A stretch of 64,000 bases of DNA from Liopterus haemorrhoidalis (lineage: Eukaryota > Arthropoda > Insecta > Coleoptera > Dytiscidae): the NCBI GenBank assembly GCA_963971575.1, contig OZ020611.1:57259381-57323380 (forward strand), read 5' to 3'. Below, piece by piece: positions 12,124 to 22,832 of the stretch. The translations under genes were made by a program, and so were the position numbers. Below the pieces are notes generated by a model. That model worked only from the letters and a program-made list of their open reading frames with translations. It ran no database searches and was not told the DNA's origin. How positions within the stretch are numbered: position 1 is the stretch's first letter; each line of letters begins with the position of its first letter.

Positions 12124-12387
12124 ATATATATATACATATGATTATTATTATGTACTAAAAAAAAAAAATGTTTGAAATAACAAAAAAAAAAAAACCTAAC
12201 TAAGTACCAACAAACAACTTTTATTTGCTTTCAATAAATCAAACTAAAATTAATTTTGTAACGTGCACTAGCCAAAAGACGAGATGATACTTATAGGTCT
12301 AGTAATTTCTGACAGTCAGAACCGCTTCTACGACAAGGTCTAATATCTAGAAATTCTGTTTATGCACGTTCGATAGTCACTAATTTT
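12124..12387. repeat. Direct repeat, copy 2 (264 bp)
   Basis: Second copy of 11352-11615, offset 772 bp, differing by a few bases in the poly-A tracts. Confidence 0.75.
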
Positions 12388-12425
12388 GTCAGTATCGTAT
12401 CATGATGCTTTAAATTTTTTGTATA

Positions 12426-12535
12426 TATAGTCCTTTGGTTCAGGCGGAACCAGATTTTCAAGTCTAGTTACTTTTACCGATTGATTAAAGCTTTTGATCA
12501 TTTTGTTCAGGAAAAGCCAACTTCAATATATAAAA
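12426..12535. mobile_element. GCGGAAC MITE family, end fragment
   Basis: Carries the left-end pattern tttggttcaggcggaacc plus the inner block tttgatcattttgttcagg shared with 51570-51949 and 58999-59176. The other end is not found here, so this copy is truncated. Confidence 0.5.
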
Positions 12536-13104
12536 AAATAGCTAATGACAATTGCCAATGGCTTGAATTAAAAATATGGATATTGCTGTTAAAATGCAGT
12601 TTTGTTTTTCTTAAAACTCATAGAATACACAAAATACAATCGGCTTTCTCGGCTACGTTTTTCTGTTCATGGTGTCTACTCAACAATCATATATGAGAAA
12701 AATATTAGGGAAGATATTGTTTAAAATATATAAAAAAAGCAATATATACTTATAAAAAATTTAATAATAATGATATACATTTATAAAATAATAAAATAGA
12801 TCTCTTAAAAACAGTACTTGTACATTTTAGTAACTTAGAAAATACTTATACAAAAATACAAAAAAGTTCTTGACATAAAATACTACTATTGTATTTAAAT
12901 TAACAGTACAGTAAATAAACAGTTGTGTTCAACAATATTATGATTATTTAATTGCTTGCAAACAATAGCTTCGTTCGCGAATTAGGTTTCTAACGAGGAA
13001 TCAACAGTTAAAGAATAAGTTCATGAAATGGTTTAATGCGCATGTCCGACTTGAGAAGTGTTAGATATTGTCACCGCGAATGCTACATTTGGTTGCCTGC
13101 AATG
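12536..13104. other. AT-rich stretch, nothing recognised
   Basis: Short ORFs only, no family resemblance seen. Confidence 0.5.
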
Positions 13105-13251
13105 AGTGGGTTCGGGAAGCAAGCTCGGAGTGTTCCGAGTTACTCTGTTTAATTTCAGACCACTCGAGGAAACGCGTTTAGGCCTTTTCTCGAACGTTCT
13201 GGAGTTAAACAGAGTGACTTGAAGCACTCCGAGCTTGCTTCCCAAACCCGC
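13105..13251. repeat. Imperfect inverted repeat, 47-bp arms
   Basis: The left arm 13105-13151 (agtgggttcgggaagcaagc ...) pairs with the right arm 13205-13251 (... gcttgcttcccaaacccg), with a roughly 50-bp loop. GC-richer than its surroundings. Probably a fold-back element. Confidence 0.65.
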
Positions 13252-14415
13252 CTAATAACGGTGTAGTAAATATAAATGGAAAAACTCAGTTTATTGGTTA
13301 ATGGACTTGGTTTCCAAGACCAAAATAATAAATAATAATTGTTGAATTTAATTAACAAACTCAGTTTATTAATTAAATTCAACAAAAATAGATAGTTTTT
13401 GCTTTAATCTACAAAAACGTGACTTGTTATGAACAGATTACGTAATTGTCTGAAGGTTACCGCGACTAACAAACATCTTGTCTGAAACAGTAACTATTTC
13501 ATACGTGAACACTAAAAAGAATATTGCGTACGCGTACGGCGCTCTAATCTACAATAAACTTCATCCGCGAATAAAGATATTATATTTCGACTAATTACAA
13601 AGTTTAGATAAGATTAGTATATTCTGTAACAAGGTTGGAATGAGAAAATTTGATGCGAGTGGAACAGTCCGAGCGCGACCGCAGGCGAGCGTGAGGAACC
13701 ACGAACATCCAATTTTCTCTTCCAACTGAGTCACAGACCCTACTTTCTCCACAACCACCAGAAAAAAAAAAAATTTTAACAAATAATTATTTTAACAAAC
13801 ATTTTATCTTAACAAATAATTTATATTACATAACAAATTAATCAATTAATTAAATTTACTGTTTTATGTATTATTTGTTTAATTTTAGTTTAATTTGCCG
13901 CACATCGGCCATTATTTTAGTACTTTTTAGGAAGATATGTTGCATTTATTAAATGTAAACATTGCATAAATTTTAATGTATCCCTACGCGTAGGTATAGA
14001 TACCGTTTGCACTACTTTTCAGCGCGGAGTAATGCATACCTTATAGTGAACAATAACAAATGACAACAAGCATGGAATAGTTATTCCATAACAAGTGATG
14101 GAATGAAATAGTGTAGAATAACATTCCAACTCTTGTGATAGAATATTAACTTTCTGTAGTCAAAACTGGTTTTACAATTGGTATATTCTATAGCGGTCGT
14201 GGAGACAAGACATTCTATTGCTGTTAATTTTAAACACAACTATTAATTCATCGTATTATTAAACTCTAAATACGTATTTGGCACATAATATACGTGAAGT
14301 GTTAACAAAAAGTTCGATTATCTTTTATAATTTGTACAGAGCATCTGCATTTATTTTAACATGCTACCTCGACAAATTAATTAGTTATACAAAATTTAAA
14401 TAATACCATATTTAC
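13252..14415. other. Intergenic, minor repeats
   Basis: No gene seen. The stretch 13616-13660 (ggttggaatgagaaaatt plus flanks) recurs at 55990-56034, so part of this region is dispersed repeat. Confidence 0.5.
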
Positions 14416-14600
14416 TATAATAGTTAAGTTTATGGGAGTCGGACAGGTGTAGAAATAAATAAAAAAGTTTATTTAACTAAGCTTACGTTTCGATTTTTAT
14501 TTTTTTTTCGTTTTGATTAAAATCGAAACGTAAGCTTAGTTAAATAAACTTTTTTATTTATTTCTACACCTGTCCGACTCCCATAAACTTAACTATTATA
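14416..14600. repeat. Long palindrome, about 82-bp arms
   Basis: Arms 14416-14497 and 14519-14600 are close to perfect reverse complements (one carries gggagtcggacaggtgtaga) with a loop of about 20 T-rich bases. A fold-back MITE is the likeliest explanation. Confidence 0.8.
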
Positions 14601-15575
14601 TTATCTACGGACATAATTCGTCAACATACATATTTACTATATAGCCTGTTAAATACAGGAAGACTGATTATGTTGCGCCGTTCATCGTTTTATATTTACC
14701 TATGTATACACGAAATACCAATTTTATTTCATTACTAGAGAATGGATTTTTAGGCATTTGCCTAAAAATTTAAAATAAGTGTAAAATAATAAGTGTATTG
14801 CCCATATTTTTTTATCATTAAGTGCAAATTAATTGCTCTTTTGTCAGTTTTAACTGATTATTACATTTGATTGCCTAAAACTAAGAATTTTAGCTCTTAA
14901 ATTAGGCATTAGACATTTTTTTACGATGTGCTACATATTTAAATACATATATAAATTTTAATTAAAATAAACTGATAAGCGGTTGAAAATTGAGATTTCA
15001 TGGTACTGTATGCTGTAGCTGTATGTTTTTATAAACCTGGAATTTCCCCGAACCCACATTCATAATTACATCATATACGTATGTTCCTGTTGAGACCTGT
15101 GCAATCGCGACAAAAAGAAAAGGATTTTTTTTATGCGACATATAAAAAGAATTTGATCTCTCGACTTTTTACTATGCCAAAAGAAAAAGTCTTCTTTTTC
15201 TTTTACGAGAGTGCATAAAAGGTAGGAAATGTTTCTAAATTCAGCTAACAATTTAGTGCTAACTTCTAGCGCTAGATGTTCGCTGTGATGCTAGATTAAT
15301 GCGCTAAATACAAAATTTCAAAAATAAAATGATAATAATTATGATGTTAACCTCTCTAGCTCTAGCAGCTAGCAGCCTTATTAACCGCTAGATTCGTTGT
15401 CTAGCGCTAGTACTTAGCGGACATTTAGTGCTGTAATAAGAAACAGCCTGCTAGAATTTTACGCTGAATTAAGAAACGGTTTGCTAGATTTGTGCTTTAT
15501 GCGCTAGATCTAGCGTTGAATTAAGAAACATGCCCGTAATGATTCGTTTATAAAATGACGGTCTAGTTGTATATT
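14601..15575. other. Intergenic with CTAGCGCTAG-type short repeats
   Basis: Between about 15250 and 15540 the motif ctagcgctag and degenerate relatives occur repeatedly, some palindromic, alternating with ttaagaaac. No coding region is seen. Confidence 0.45.
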
Positions 15576-16177
15576 AGGTGCTTTCCTTTTGCAAGTAAAA
15601 ATGCTTAGTTAATCTTACAAGTTCGAAAAAGGACTTGAGGAAAAGGGTAAGAGGGGAGGAAAAATCTTTTGTAGTCTTATAAATGGAACGCTCTTACAAC
15701 TTAGATTAACTTAACACGTTAACTGCCGCTTGTTATTTTGGATGGATTGGTTTGGCGAGACCATGTACAGCCGGCTAACAATTATGAATATGTTCTTCCT
15801 GCCGCATTGTCCGCCGGCGGCCAAATGCATTTTTTGATTTGGAAATGAATTGTAAGCCGGCTGTTTACTCAATACGAAAATCCCCATATATGTATTTAAT
15901 TCGGCATACGAAGAAACTCTTGGCTTAGTGCTTCGGCAATAGGAACACGTGAAGTGAATAAAATATTGGTCTGAAAAATTACATTATTATACTAAATAAA
16001 ACACTATTTATTTGTTTCAATCATTGTGTACAATCTTGTATCAAATAGACAAAGGCGTATCGTCAAATTTTAATATAATTTTTGTTGTTGTGTTGAGTTG
16101 TTTACTAATTATTGTGTCGAATTGTTTATTAGTTATTTATTAATTATTGTTGTGTTCAACATGAATGAATGTGGCAG

Positions 16178-16262
16178 ACGAAAAACCACATAGCGAGCTT
16201 GGTCGAATGGTGTCACACAAATGCTGACTATACCACGGCTTGGTTCGAATCCCGCAAAAAGC
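16178..16262 (+). other. tRNA-like pol III module (SINE-type)
   Basis: An A-box-like gcttggtcgaatgg and a B box ggttcgaatccc sit about 40 bases apart, as in tRNA-Ser/Leu-like SINE heads. The acceptor stem does not close, so this is not an intact tRNA. It lies inside the TTAA MITE. Confidence 0.5.
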
Positions 16263-16392
16263 AAAAATTTATATTTCAAAAAAATAAAATATAATGAGCC
16301 GGGTGAATCGGGGTGCAGCCCGTACCACGTTATATCTAACGATTATATCGTGGTCTCCTCTGACGCCACCAGTAGTGCCATATTCCACTATT

Positions 16393-16500
16393 ATAGTAAG
16401 TTATAGTAAGTAAGTTATATATTATAGTAAGTTATAGTAAGTAAGTTATATATTATAGTAAGATATAGTAAGTAAGTTATATATTATAGTAAGTTATAAC
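16393..16500. repeat. Tandem repeat, about 32-bp unit
   Basis: Units built from ttatagtaagtaagttatata repeat three to four times with little change. Confidence 0.7.
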
Positions 16501-16817
16501 AAGTGAGCACATTACTTGTATGCCACTTGTACAGCCGGCTACCAACTCAAAATTCAACATAGAAACATGAAGTAAGAATTTGTAACGACACGCACAATTC
16601 ATGCGGCATCCCGTTGGTAGCCGGCTGTCCATGCGGCAGTTAACGTGTTAAGAGAGATAAGTGTTCTGGTAAAAGTAAAGCACCTATTGTCAAATGTAAA
16701 GCTTAAAGGTGAGTTCTGAAAATAATAGCTGCATTCGAAATTACAATGGGCGTGGACCTTGAATTTTTTGACCTTCCCTTGCGGGACATAACGTGACTCG
16801 TTTAATCTTGAACAAAA

Positions 16818-17137
16818 TATAGTTCGTTCAAACGTTAGAATACAATATTGCTCTTATGGGAAATGGGAGCAGTGTTGCTAAATGTTGTAAGTGTCAAATA
16901 TGTCAATGAACCCACAATATTATGCAACGTTTTATGTTCTTTTTTTGTTAATTCATTGAAATTAAATTAATCTCTGTACAAAAATCAGGTAACACGGAAG
17001 AAAAATGAATAGATATTTACAAAATACTGCGTCTTCAGAGATCAGCGCGTTTTACAGCCGGCAACGGAACATAAACAAGGAATTGGAGAGTATGAACTAC
17101 TCCATTTGCCCACATTCTAACGTTTGAACGGACTATA
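16818..17137. mobile_element. TIR MITE, 320 bp
   Basis: Ends TATAGTTCGTTCAAACGTTA and, in reverse complement, TATAGTCCGTTCAAACGTTA are inverted repeats of about 25 bp with TA at the tips. No ORF. Confidence 0.7.
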
Positions 17138-17649
17138 GATACTTCGGATAAGGAATGACGCCGAGTATCCGCTACCCGATCCATTAAAATTGTACCCGGT
17201 TCCGTTTTTGATTACCAGCTACCCGTTATCTGCCCATTACTCCATTAACTTTTAACGGTTAGCGGATAAGTAAGGTATTTTGAGTATTTCTATATACGCT
17301 ACCGACACAAAGTTTGAGGCAGGTTATGAATTTATACTTTCAAGATATAAATATATTCAAATTGAATATTTTCTTGACTGCAATGAGTGTCTTTATGTTT
17401 TAATTTATGATTCTAGTATATCAGTAACAAGTTTAGACCAGTCCAGCATATTTCAATCAACAATAGGCATTAACTTATTTATAGAATAAACATTTGAACA
17501 TTTAAACTTGAGTATTCAATTAGAAAACAATAAACTGTACCATTAGTGTGTTTTACTTCGGTTATAATTAATTTAATTTTTAAAACATCTTTTTTGTTAA
17601 AAAAAATCTTTATTTTTGTTAAAAAATAATCATTTTTTTACAATTAAAA

Positions 17650-18812
17650 ATGGGTAAGCGAGGAGAATTAAGCACTGCCGAAAGAGAAAGACTTCTCGTT
17701 TGTCACAAAGAAGGCTATTCGCAAGTCCAAATTGAAAAAAAAATAAAATTTCAAGATTTTGTGTGCAAAAGACATTGCAACGATACGAAGAAAATAGTGC
17801 CCATGCTAGTAAAAAACGCTCTGGGAGACCTAGAAAAACTAGTAAATTACAGGATAGAAAAATAAAAAAGATTTCCCTATCAAATAGAATGATAGGTGTT
17901 TTCCTTTTACAAGTAAAAATGCTTAGCTAAGCACACAAGTTCGACAAATGCCTTAGCAAGGGAAAGGGGGGGAGGAAAAAATCTTTTGTAGTCTTAGAAT
18001 CGCTCTTAGACGTAGGTTAGCTTAGATTACTTAAGTAAAGTGGTAAAAGGAAAGCGCCTGATGTTAAGATTAGCACTTCCACTGTCAAAGATCGACTGAA
18101 GCAATTCGGCTTACATGGGCGTGTAGCCGCTCGTAAACCATTTTGAAGACCAGGTAATAAGACAAAAAGGTTAAACTGGGCTAGAAAACATAAAAAATGG
18201 TCAATCGAACAATGGAAGAACGTCTTTTGGACAGATGAATCAAAATTTGAACTTTTCGGTTCAAAACGCCGTGTTTTCGTTCGAAGATATGCGGGAGAAA
18301 GGTATTCTGAAGAATGTTTGGTACTAACAATAAAACATGAGGGTGGATCTGTCACTGTTTGGGGATGTTTTGGCAGAGAAAACGTTGGAATTTTACATTG
18401 AATCGAGGGAATAATGACAAAAGAAATTTATAAAGACATTTTAGAGCATCAAGTACATCCATCTGGTGAGAGATTATTTTCCAATCAGTATGTTTTTATG
18501 CATGATCCAAAATATACCAGCAAAATCTGTAAAAACTATTTAAAAGAACTTGAAAGTCTTCAAGTTCTAAAAATATTGGAATGGCCACCACAGTCACCAG
18601 ATCTTAACCCGATCGAGTTACTAAGGGAAGAACTTGACAAAAAAGTACGAAAACAGCAACCGTCTTCTATAGAAAACCTTTGGTACATGTTGCAAATAAA
18701 ATGGAACGCAATACAACCTGAAACACTGCGTAAATTATTTAATCGTATGCCGAAGATCTGTGCAACCGTAATAAAGAATCGAGGAGGTTATTTTGATGAA
18801 GCAAAAATTTAA
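17650..18812 (+). pseudogene. Tc1-type transposase, broken
   Basis: The N-terminal part (17650-17865, MGKRGELSTAERERLLVCHK ...) resembles the Tc1 helix-turn-helix start. After a MITE insertion the core resumes: FWTDESKFELFGSK with the first catalytic Asp near 18225, a WGCF motif near 18360, FMHDPKYTS where the family usually has QDNDPKHTS, and WPPQSPDLNPIE with the catalytic Glu near 18620, ending at 18812. Frame changes and stops (near 18146 and 18400), together with the insertion, show it is inactive. Confidence 0.8.
17894..18059. mobile_element. AGGTG MITE, intact 166 bp copy
   Basis: Ends AGGTGTTTTCCTTTTAC and, in reverse complement, AGGCGCTTTCCTTTTACCAC with GAT on both flanks. It sits within the Tc1 transposase, so it inserted after the Tc1 copy. 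It shares its interior with 15576-15710. Confidence 0.72.
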
Positions 18813-19190
18813 GCAAAATGTATTTTTAATTTGAAATTGTTGATAAAAAATGTTTAATTCATGTAAGCATAATAATTAAAGTACAAATTTGACTTGAAAA
18901 GGTTTATTTATTTAGCTATTTCTAAAAATTCTGTACCTGCCTCAAACTTTCTGTCAGTAGGTATATGTGAAATTTAGATTTATCTTCCCATCCTTTCTTA
19001 TGATTGGAGAAATGAAAAGATGTAAGCAGGCTGCAGAGGTTTAACGGATAAAAAACGGAACTAACGGGTAATTAACGAATAGTGGGTAATTAATGGATAG
19101 TAGATAATTAACGGGTAGCGGGTAAAAACGGGGCAATGGTAACGGATGCCCGGTTCCAGGACTTTTTATTTTTCGTCATTCCTACTTCGG

Positions 19191-19985
19191 ACCGTGAGTG
19201 AGCGCAAACCGAGTCCGAAATTAAATATTAATAAGCTTGCGTGGCGAACGTTAAAAAAAACCATTTTTATTATAAGAAAAAAAGGATCGTCATGCGTGAT
19301 TTATTTGGACGGTAATCGTGAGAAATCATAACCCCGAGTGTTTTGTGCGTAACTGGAACTAAAGTTGGTTTTACACAGTTCAATTTATTGATCAATAAAT
19401 TGATCTTTTTTTTTGTCAAATAATTGAACAATTTGTTGATAACCTTGAATATAATAATCACTTTACACACATAAATTTATTTAATATATATATTTTTTTT
19501 TTTTTGAAAACTTTTACATTGCCAACTGTAAAACATGTTCACATATTTATCAAAATGAAAATGTTGAAAAACTCTTCACAAAATTACGAGCTATGAACAA
19601 AAACGTTTGAATTTGTTTATTTACTTACATATGCCGCGTTACTGATAAAAACAGAATGCTCTGAACCAATTTAAATTACCGCTTATCGATTTGTTAACAT
19701 TCCATATAACACTACACTGTAAGGCTCAAAATACAGAGCGTTCATTAATGATAGATAGGCGTTGTCATGTTAGGGGGTTGTCGTTTTACTAATCACTTTG
19801 TTAGGTTCCTACCTCTACATGACACATTTAACCATAAACGTACATCGGATATTTTTGACACTTACATTTTTGCATTTTGATTTTTTATCAGTTCCTAGTG
19901 TTTTTATCGTCTGAAAAGCATTATTTTTATTACCACATAAACAATAGCAAATGTATGCAATGTGATTTTAGATTAGTGATGGATA
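19191..19985. other. AT-rich stretch with a TIR-element fragment
   Basis: From about 19731 the sequence agagcgttcattaatgata matches the end of the element at 37308-37673, and an inner block (acataaacaatagcaaatg) matches it in reverse. Otherwise nothing is recognised. Confidence 0.45.
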
Positions 19986-20704
19986 CAGACATATGACTTA
20001 ACCTCCATGAAAATGTCATTCCATATTTACTTCATAATCAAAATTGTCGTTTTCTTGCGCATCAATTCTAGTACTTCTAACCAGCCACCAACAAACAGGC
20101 TATTCCAAACGTTTAGACGGAACTAAATGGGAATTTCGTTCTTTTAGCTTGTCACGAGAAGTGACCTTGCTTGGGTTATTTCATGTTTGACGTTGGCATG
20201 TGAAAATTTAAAATTCCAACAGTGCAACCATGGAAACGAAAAAAAGTATTTTAGAAGTAAGTAAAAAAAGACAAAAAAAATAATAGGAAATTTTTATTAA
20301 GAATAACAATAAATTAAACTGCAATGAAAATGACATTTTATAATGACAATCAATTTAATCTAGAATTTGAAATGTGACTATGCTTTACAAAGCTTTCACA
20401 AAATGACCAAAAGTCCGAATTAATAGATAAAAATTACTAGATTTCAAAATCTAGTTCCGCCTTAACGTTTGGAATAGCCTATACATTTTAAGTTTAGATT
20501 TAACAATTAATTCTAATACATTTAAAAACCATATGAAAACAAATGCCTTCAAATATTACTTTTCATCCCCACCACACTTATTCATTCCAGCCGTTCGACC
20601 TCAAATCATCGAATGAGTAGAATGAATAGAATAAGAATATTGTCCTAACAAAATGCATATTCTGGTTAAACCGAAATCAGAATTGGCACAACAAAACACA
20701 CTTA
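19986..20704. mobile_element. hAT-like MITE copy with inverted left half
   Basis: Related to 26594-27163. The right half (20481-20704) runs in the same direction as 26840-27160, but 19986-20096 is the reverse complement of the left half of that copy. The two halves meet at the MITE 20097-20480, so the element has been inverted in part. Confidence 0.65.
20097..20480. mobile_element. GCGGAAC MITE family copy
   Basis: Ends AGGCTATTCCAAACGTTTAG and, in reverse complement, AGGCTATTCCAAACGTTAAG. Related copies lie at 51570-51949 and 58999-59176. No ORF. Confidence 0.72.
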
Positions 20705-20710
20705 TTTACA

Positions 20711-21493
20711 ATAGGGAAAACTTCCTAAGCGCCCTGACATCTGGTGGCGATTTTCGGAAGATACGAAAGTGACATTGTTTTGTTTTATTCAATGGAGAAA
20801 TACGTGTTTTTTTGTAGTTTGTGTTTTATTTTTGTGAATCATGGCAAAAAAAAAAACAATTAATTTTGTTGTGTGCCGCAATGTAAATCGTGAATAAAGA
20901 AGAATCCCACTTAAACATTTCATAATTTTCCTAAATCTGGAACAATATCAACTGAAATGTCATTTGGAGGTAGAGAAAAAGTGGATCGCAAGTCTCAATC
21001 ATACACAAATGGATCCAAAAACTAAAACATGGGCAAAGATCCAAGACCACACGTTGTATTTAAAGCAACGAGCAACTATTAAAAGTGAGTTTTTTACGTT
21101 CAAGAAAAGACTGAAAAAAGTACTTATCCCACCCAAAATATGCCTAAATTATCAGTTGATATATTAAAAGGCCTTTCCACTTTTTCAGGCAGAGATTTTT
21201 ATTATTTCAGGCAGTCAAATTATTTCAGGCAGTCAAAAAGAATTAAAAATACAATGAAAAACTAAAAAATTCCTTGAAATTTCTTTAGAATAGTATATTA
21301 TTACATATCTTGTAAATCGTAGATTACCTTTAAATAAAATAAAAAAAGCCCAAAAAAGCTCGGAAAATAGGAAAAATACAACTGGTGTTCATTTTCACCA
21401 TGTAAATAAATATACGAGTAACAGTTTAATGTCACTTTCGAGTGTTCCAGCTTTACCGCATATGGCGCTGCGATCTTAAAAAGTTTCCCCTAT
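20711..21493 (+). mobile_element. Decayed P-like element with THAP remnant
   Basis: The ends taGGGAAAACTTCCTAAGCGCC and, in reverse complement, taggGGAAACTTTTTAAGATCG are weak inverted repeats. Inside is a broken THAP-type zinc finger coding stretch. THAP domains are typical of P-element transposases, but no catalytic core remains. Confidence 0.5.
20841..21167 (+). pseudogene. THAP-domain fragment, frameshifted
   Basis: From ATG at 20841, read with frame changes, the order is Cys-x-x-x-Cys (CRNVN or CVPQCKS in alternate frames), a HNFPK-like segment matching FHxFPK of THAP domains, then KKWIASLNH ... in the frame that ends at 21167. Stops and frame shifts show decay. The host-gene or transposon origin is not certain. 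Confidence 0.45.
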
Positions 21494-22199
21494 GGTTCAG
21501 ATACTTTCTAAATTTAAAACGGGCAGATATTATATCATTTATTCACTACAAATTAAAATTTATTTGATAAATTATAAAGATGTATATCTATAACCAGTGC
21601 TGGGTAAAATACTATTCTGATGTATTCGAAGTACTAAATACAAATACTAAGTAAAAAATTATAAATTAAACTATATATCATATATTCTGAGATTTACTTT
21701 TAAATATATTATATAAAATTATATTTACCTAGTATTAATATTTGTTGATGTAGCAAAATAATGCTAAATAAAGTCTAATCTAATCTAAACATTACTTTTT
21801 GGTATTTAAAATACTAAGTATTTGAAATACATTTCACGATTCTTTTAATGCAATTTACGGCAATGTTATTAAAAGTTGAAAAATGATGGAACGGTAAAAT
21901 AGTAAAATAGAAAAAATAGCACAAGAAAACAACGCGGAAAAACAATCCTAAACACAATATTGCTCGGACGTTTCTCCTAGTGGTAGCTGAACAAAATAAA
22001 TGTAAATTAGGCAACCCGTTATACTCCTAGGGGCAAATCCTCCCTCCGGCTTCGCAGGGTCCTTGTTTCATAACAAACAATGCTAAGACGTAGAACATGT
22101 GTGTATTTACATGACGTCAATAGATCTAACCTTTAAAATTAAAAGCCTAAAAGCCTATCAATCATTAATAAACGCTCTCTAGAATAATACAATTGTAAC
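21494..22199. other. 3' flank of Pvr, no exon seen
   Basis: Contains the probable 3' UTR on the minus strand directly below the stop at 22200. A minus-strand AATAAA (plus TTTATT near 21536) is a possible poly-A signal but is far away and unsupported. Nothing else recognised. Confidence 0.4.
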
Positions 22200-22832
22200 T
22201 TAATTAAAAATAGGCCTCTCCCAATCTCTACTTTGACTATTGACATAATGTCTGTTTGTGTCTTCATTTAATACATTTGTACTATCATTATATGAATTAT
22301 CATTGAATTTTGTACTAAGTTCATCATCAATTAAATTTTTATCATTCTTCATTAAAACTTTTTGTTTTGGCATATTAATATAATTATCACTTGTTTTTAC
22401 AATATCTTTATTATTCACGTCATCATTTATTGTTAATCCTTTTTGATAACTTGGATTTGAAAAACTTTTAGGTAAAGTTGGGGAGAGTTCACTATCTGAA
22501 AAATCATTTGTATGTAAAATTGGGAGTAGTTCTACACGGGTAGCAGATTCACCATTTAGTTTTTCTTTCTTCGGTACATCAAAGGCAAATGCACTTTTTT
22601 CGTCTTCTGGTCTTGGGCTAAAGATATCTGGTTTCATGCAGAGATATCCAGATGCTTCTCCATTAGATTCAGCGAGTTCTGAAAATCTTACGTCGTTAAC
22701 ATAAGTCGGTTTTTGAGGGGATGCGAGATTTCCATAGTCGGGAGCATTTAGCATTAAGAGATAGTCACTGTGACCTTCGTGGAACATTTGGTTGTTCATT
22801 GAGATATATGGATTGTTGAGATCAATGTAATG
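22200..22832 (-). CDS. Pvr: Pvr last exon: kinase end and cytoplasmic tail
   Basis: The acceptor is ttttcag before CATTACATTGATC. It encodes about 210 residues after the kinase domain up to TAA at 22202-22200. Tyrosine motifs visible: YLLM, YLCM and YINM (YxxM, PI3K p85-type docking) and YVND, YVNS (YxN, Grb2-type). Low complexity and Asn/Asp-rich, as receptor tails often are. Confidence 0.88.
   Translation of the reverse strand, partial: HYIDLNNPYISMNNQMFHEGHSDYLLMLNAPDYGNLASPQKPTYVNDVRFSELAESNGEASGYLCMKPDIFSPRPEDEKSAFAFDVPKKEKLNGESATRVELLPILHTNDFSDSELSPTLPKSFSNPSYQKGLTINDDVNNKDIVKTSDNYINMPKQKVLMKNDKNLIDDELSTKFNDNSYNDSTNVLNEDTNRHYVNSQSRDWERPIFN

Larger units (their letters stand above)
15715..16647. 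mobile_element. TTAA-flanked piggyBac-type MITE
   Basis: Perfect 15-bp inverted ends CACGTTAACTGCCGC flanked by TTAA at 15711-15714 and 16648-16651, the target choice of the piggyBac superfamily. Subterminal tgtacagccggcta repeats lie near both ends (15765, 16530). There is no transposase. Inside are a tRNA-like module and a short tandem repeat. Confidence 0.78.
15576..16685. mobile_element. AGGTGCTTTCC MITE carrying a nested insertion
   Basis: Ends AGGTGCTTTCCTTTTGCAAG and, in reverse complement, AGGTGCTTTACTTTTACCAG, flanked by ATT on both sides. The intact relative at 17894-18059 is 166 bp; here the element is split by the TTAA-flanked element 15715-16647. Confidence 0.7.
17296..18962 (+). 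mobile_element. Tc1-type transposon, decayed
   Basis: Inverted ends of about 30 bp share aaagtttgaggcaggt (17309 region and reverse complement near 18933-18955) with TA-rich tips. It encloses a broken Tc1 transposase and itself contains a MITE at 17894-18059. Confidence 0.75.
17148..19182. mobile_element. GGAATGACG-ended element containing a Tc1 insertion
   Basis: Flanked by the 8-bp duplication TACTTCGG (17140-17147 and 19183-19190). The ends GGAATGACG and CGTCATTCC are inverted. The arms carry many variants of acccgttaattac (right arm 19030-19130). A related short element lies at 55679-55793. Eight-base duplications suggest a hAT-type element. A Tc1 copy interrupts it. Confidence 0.7.
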
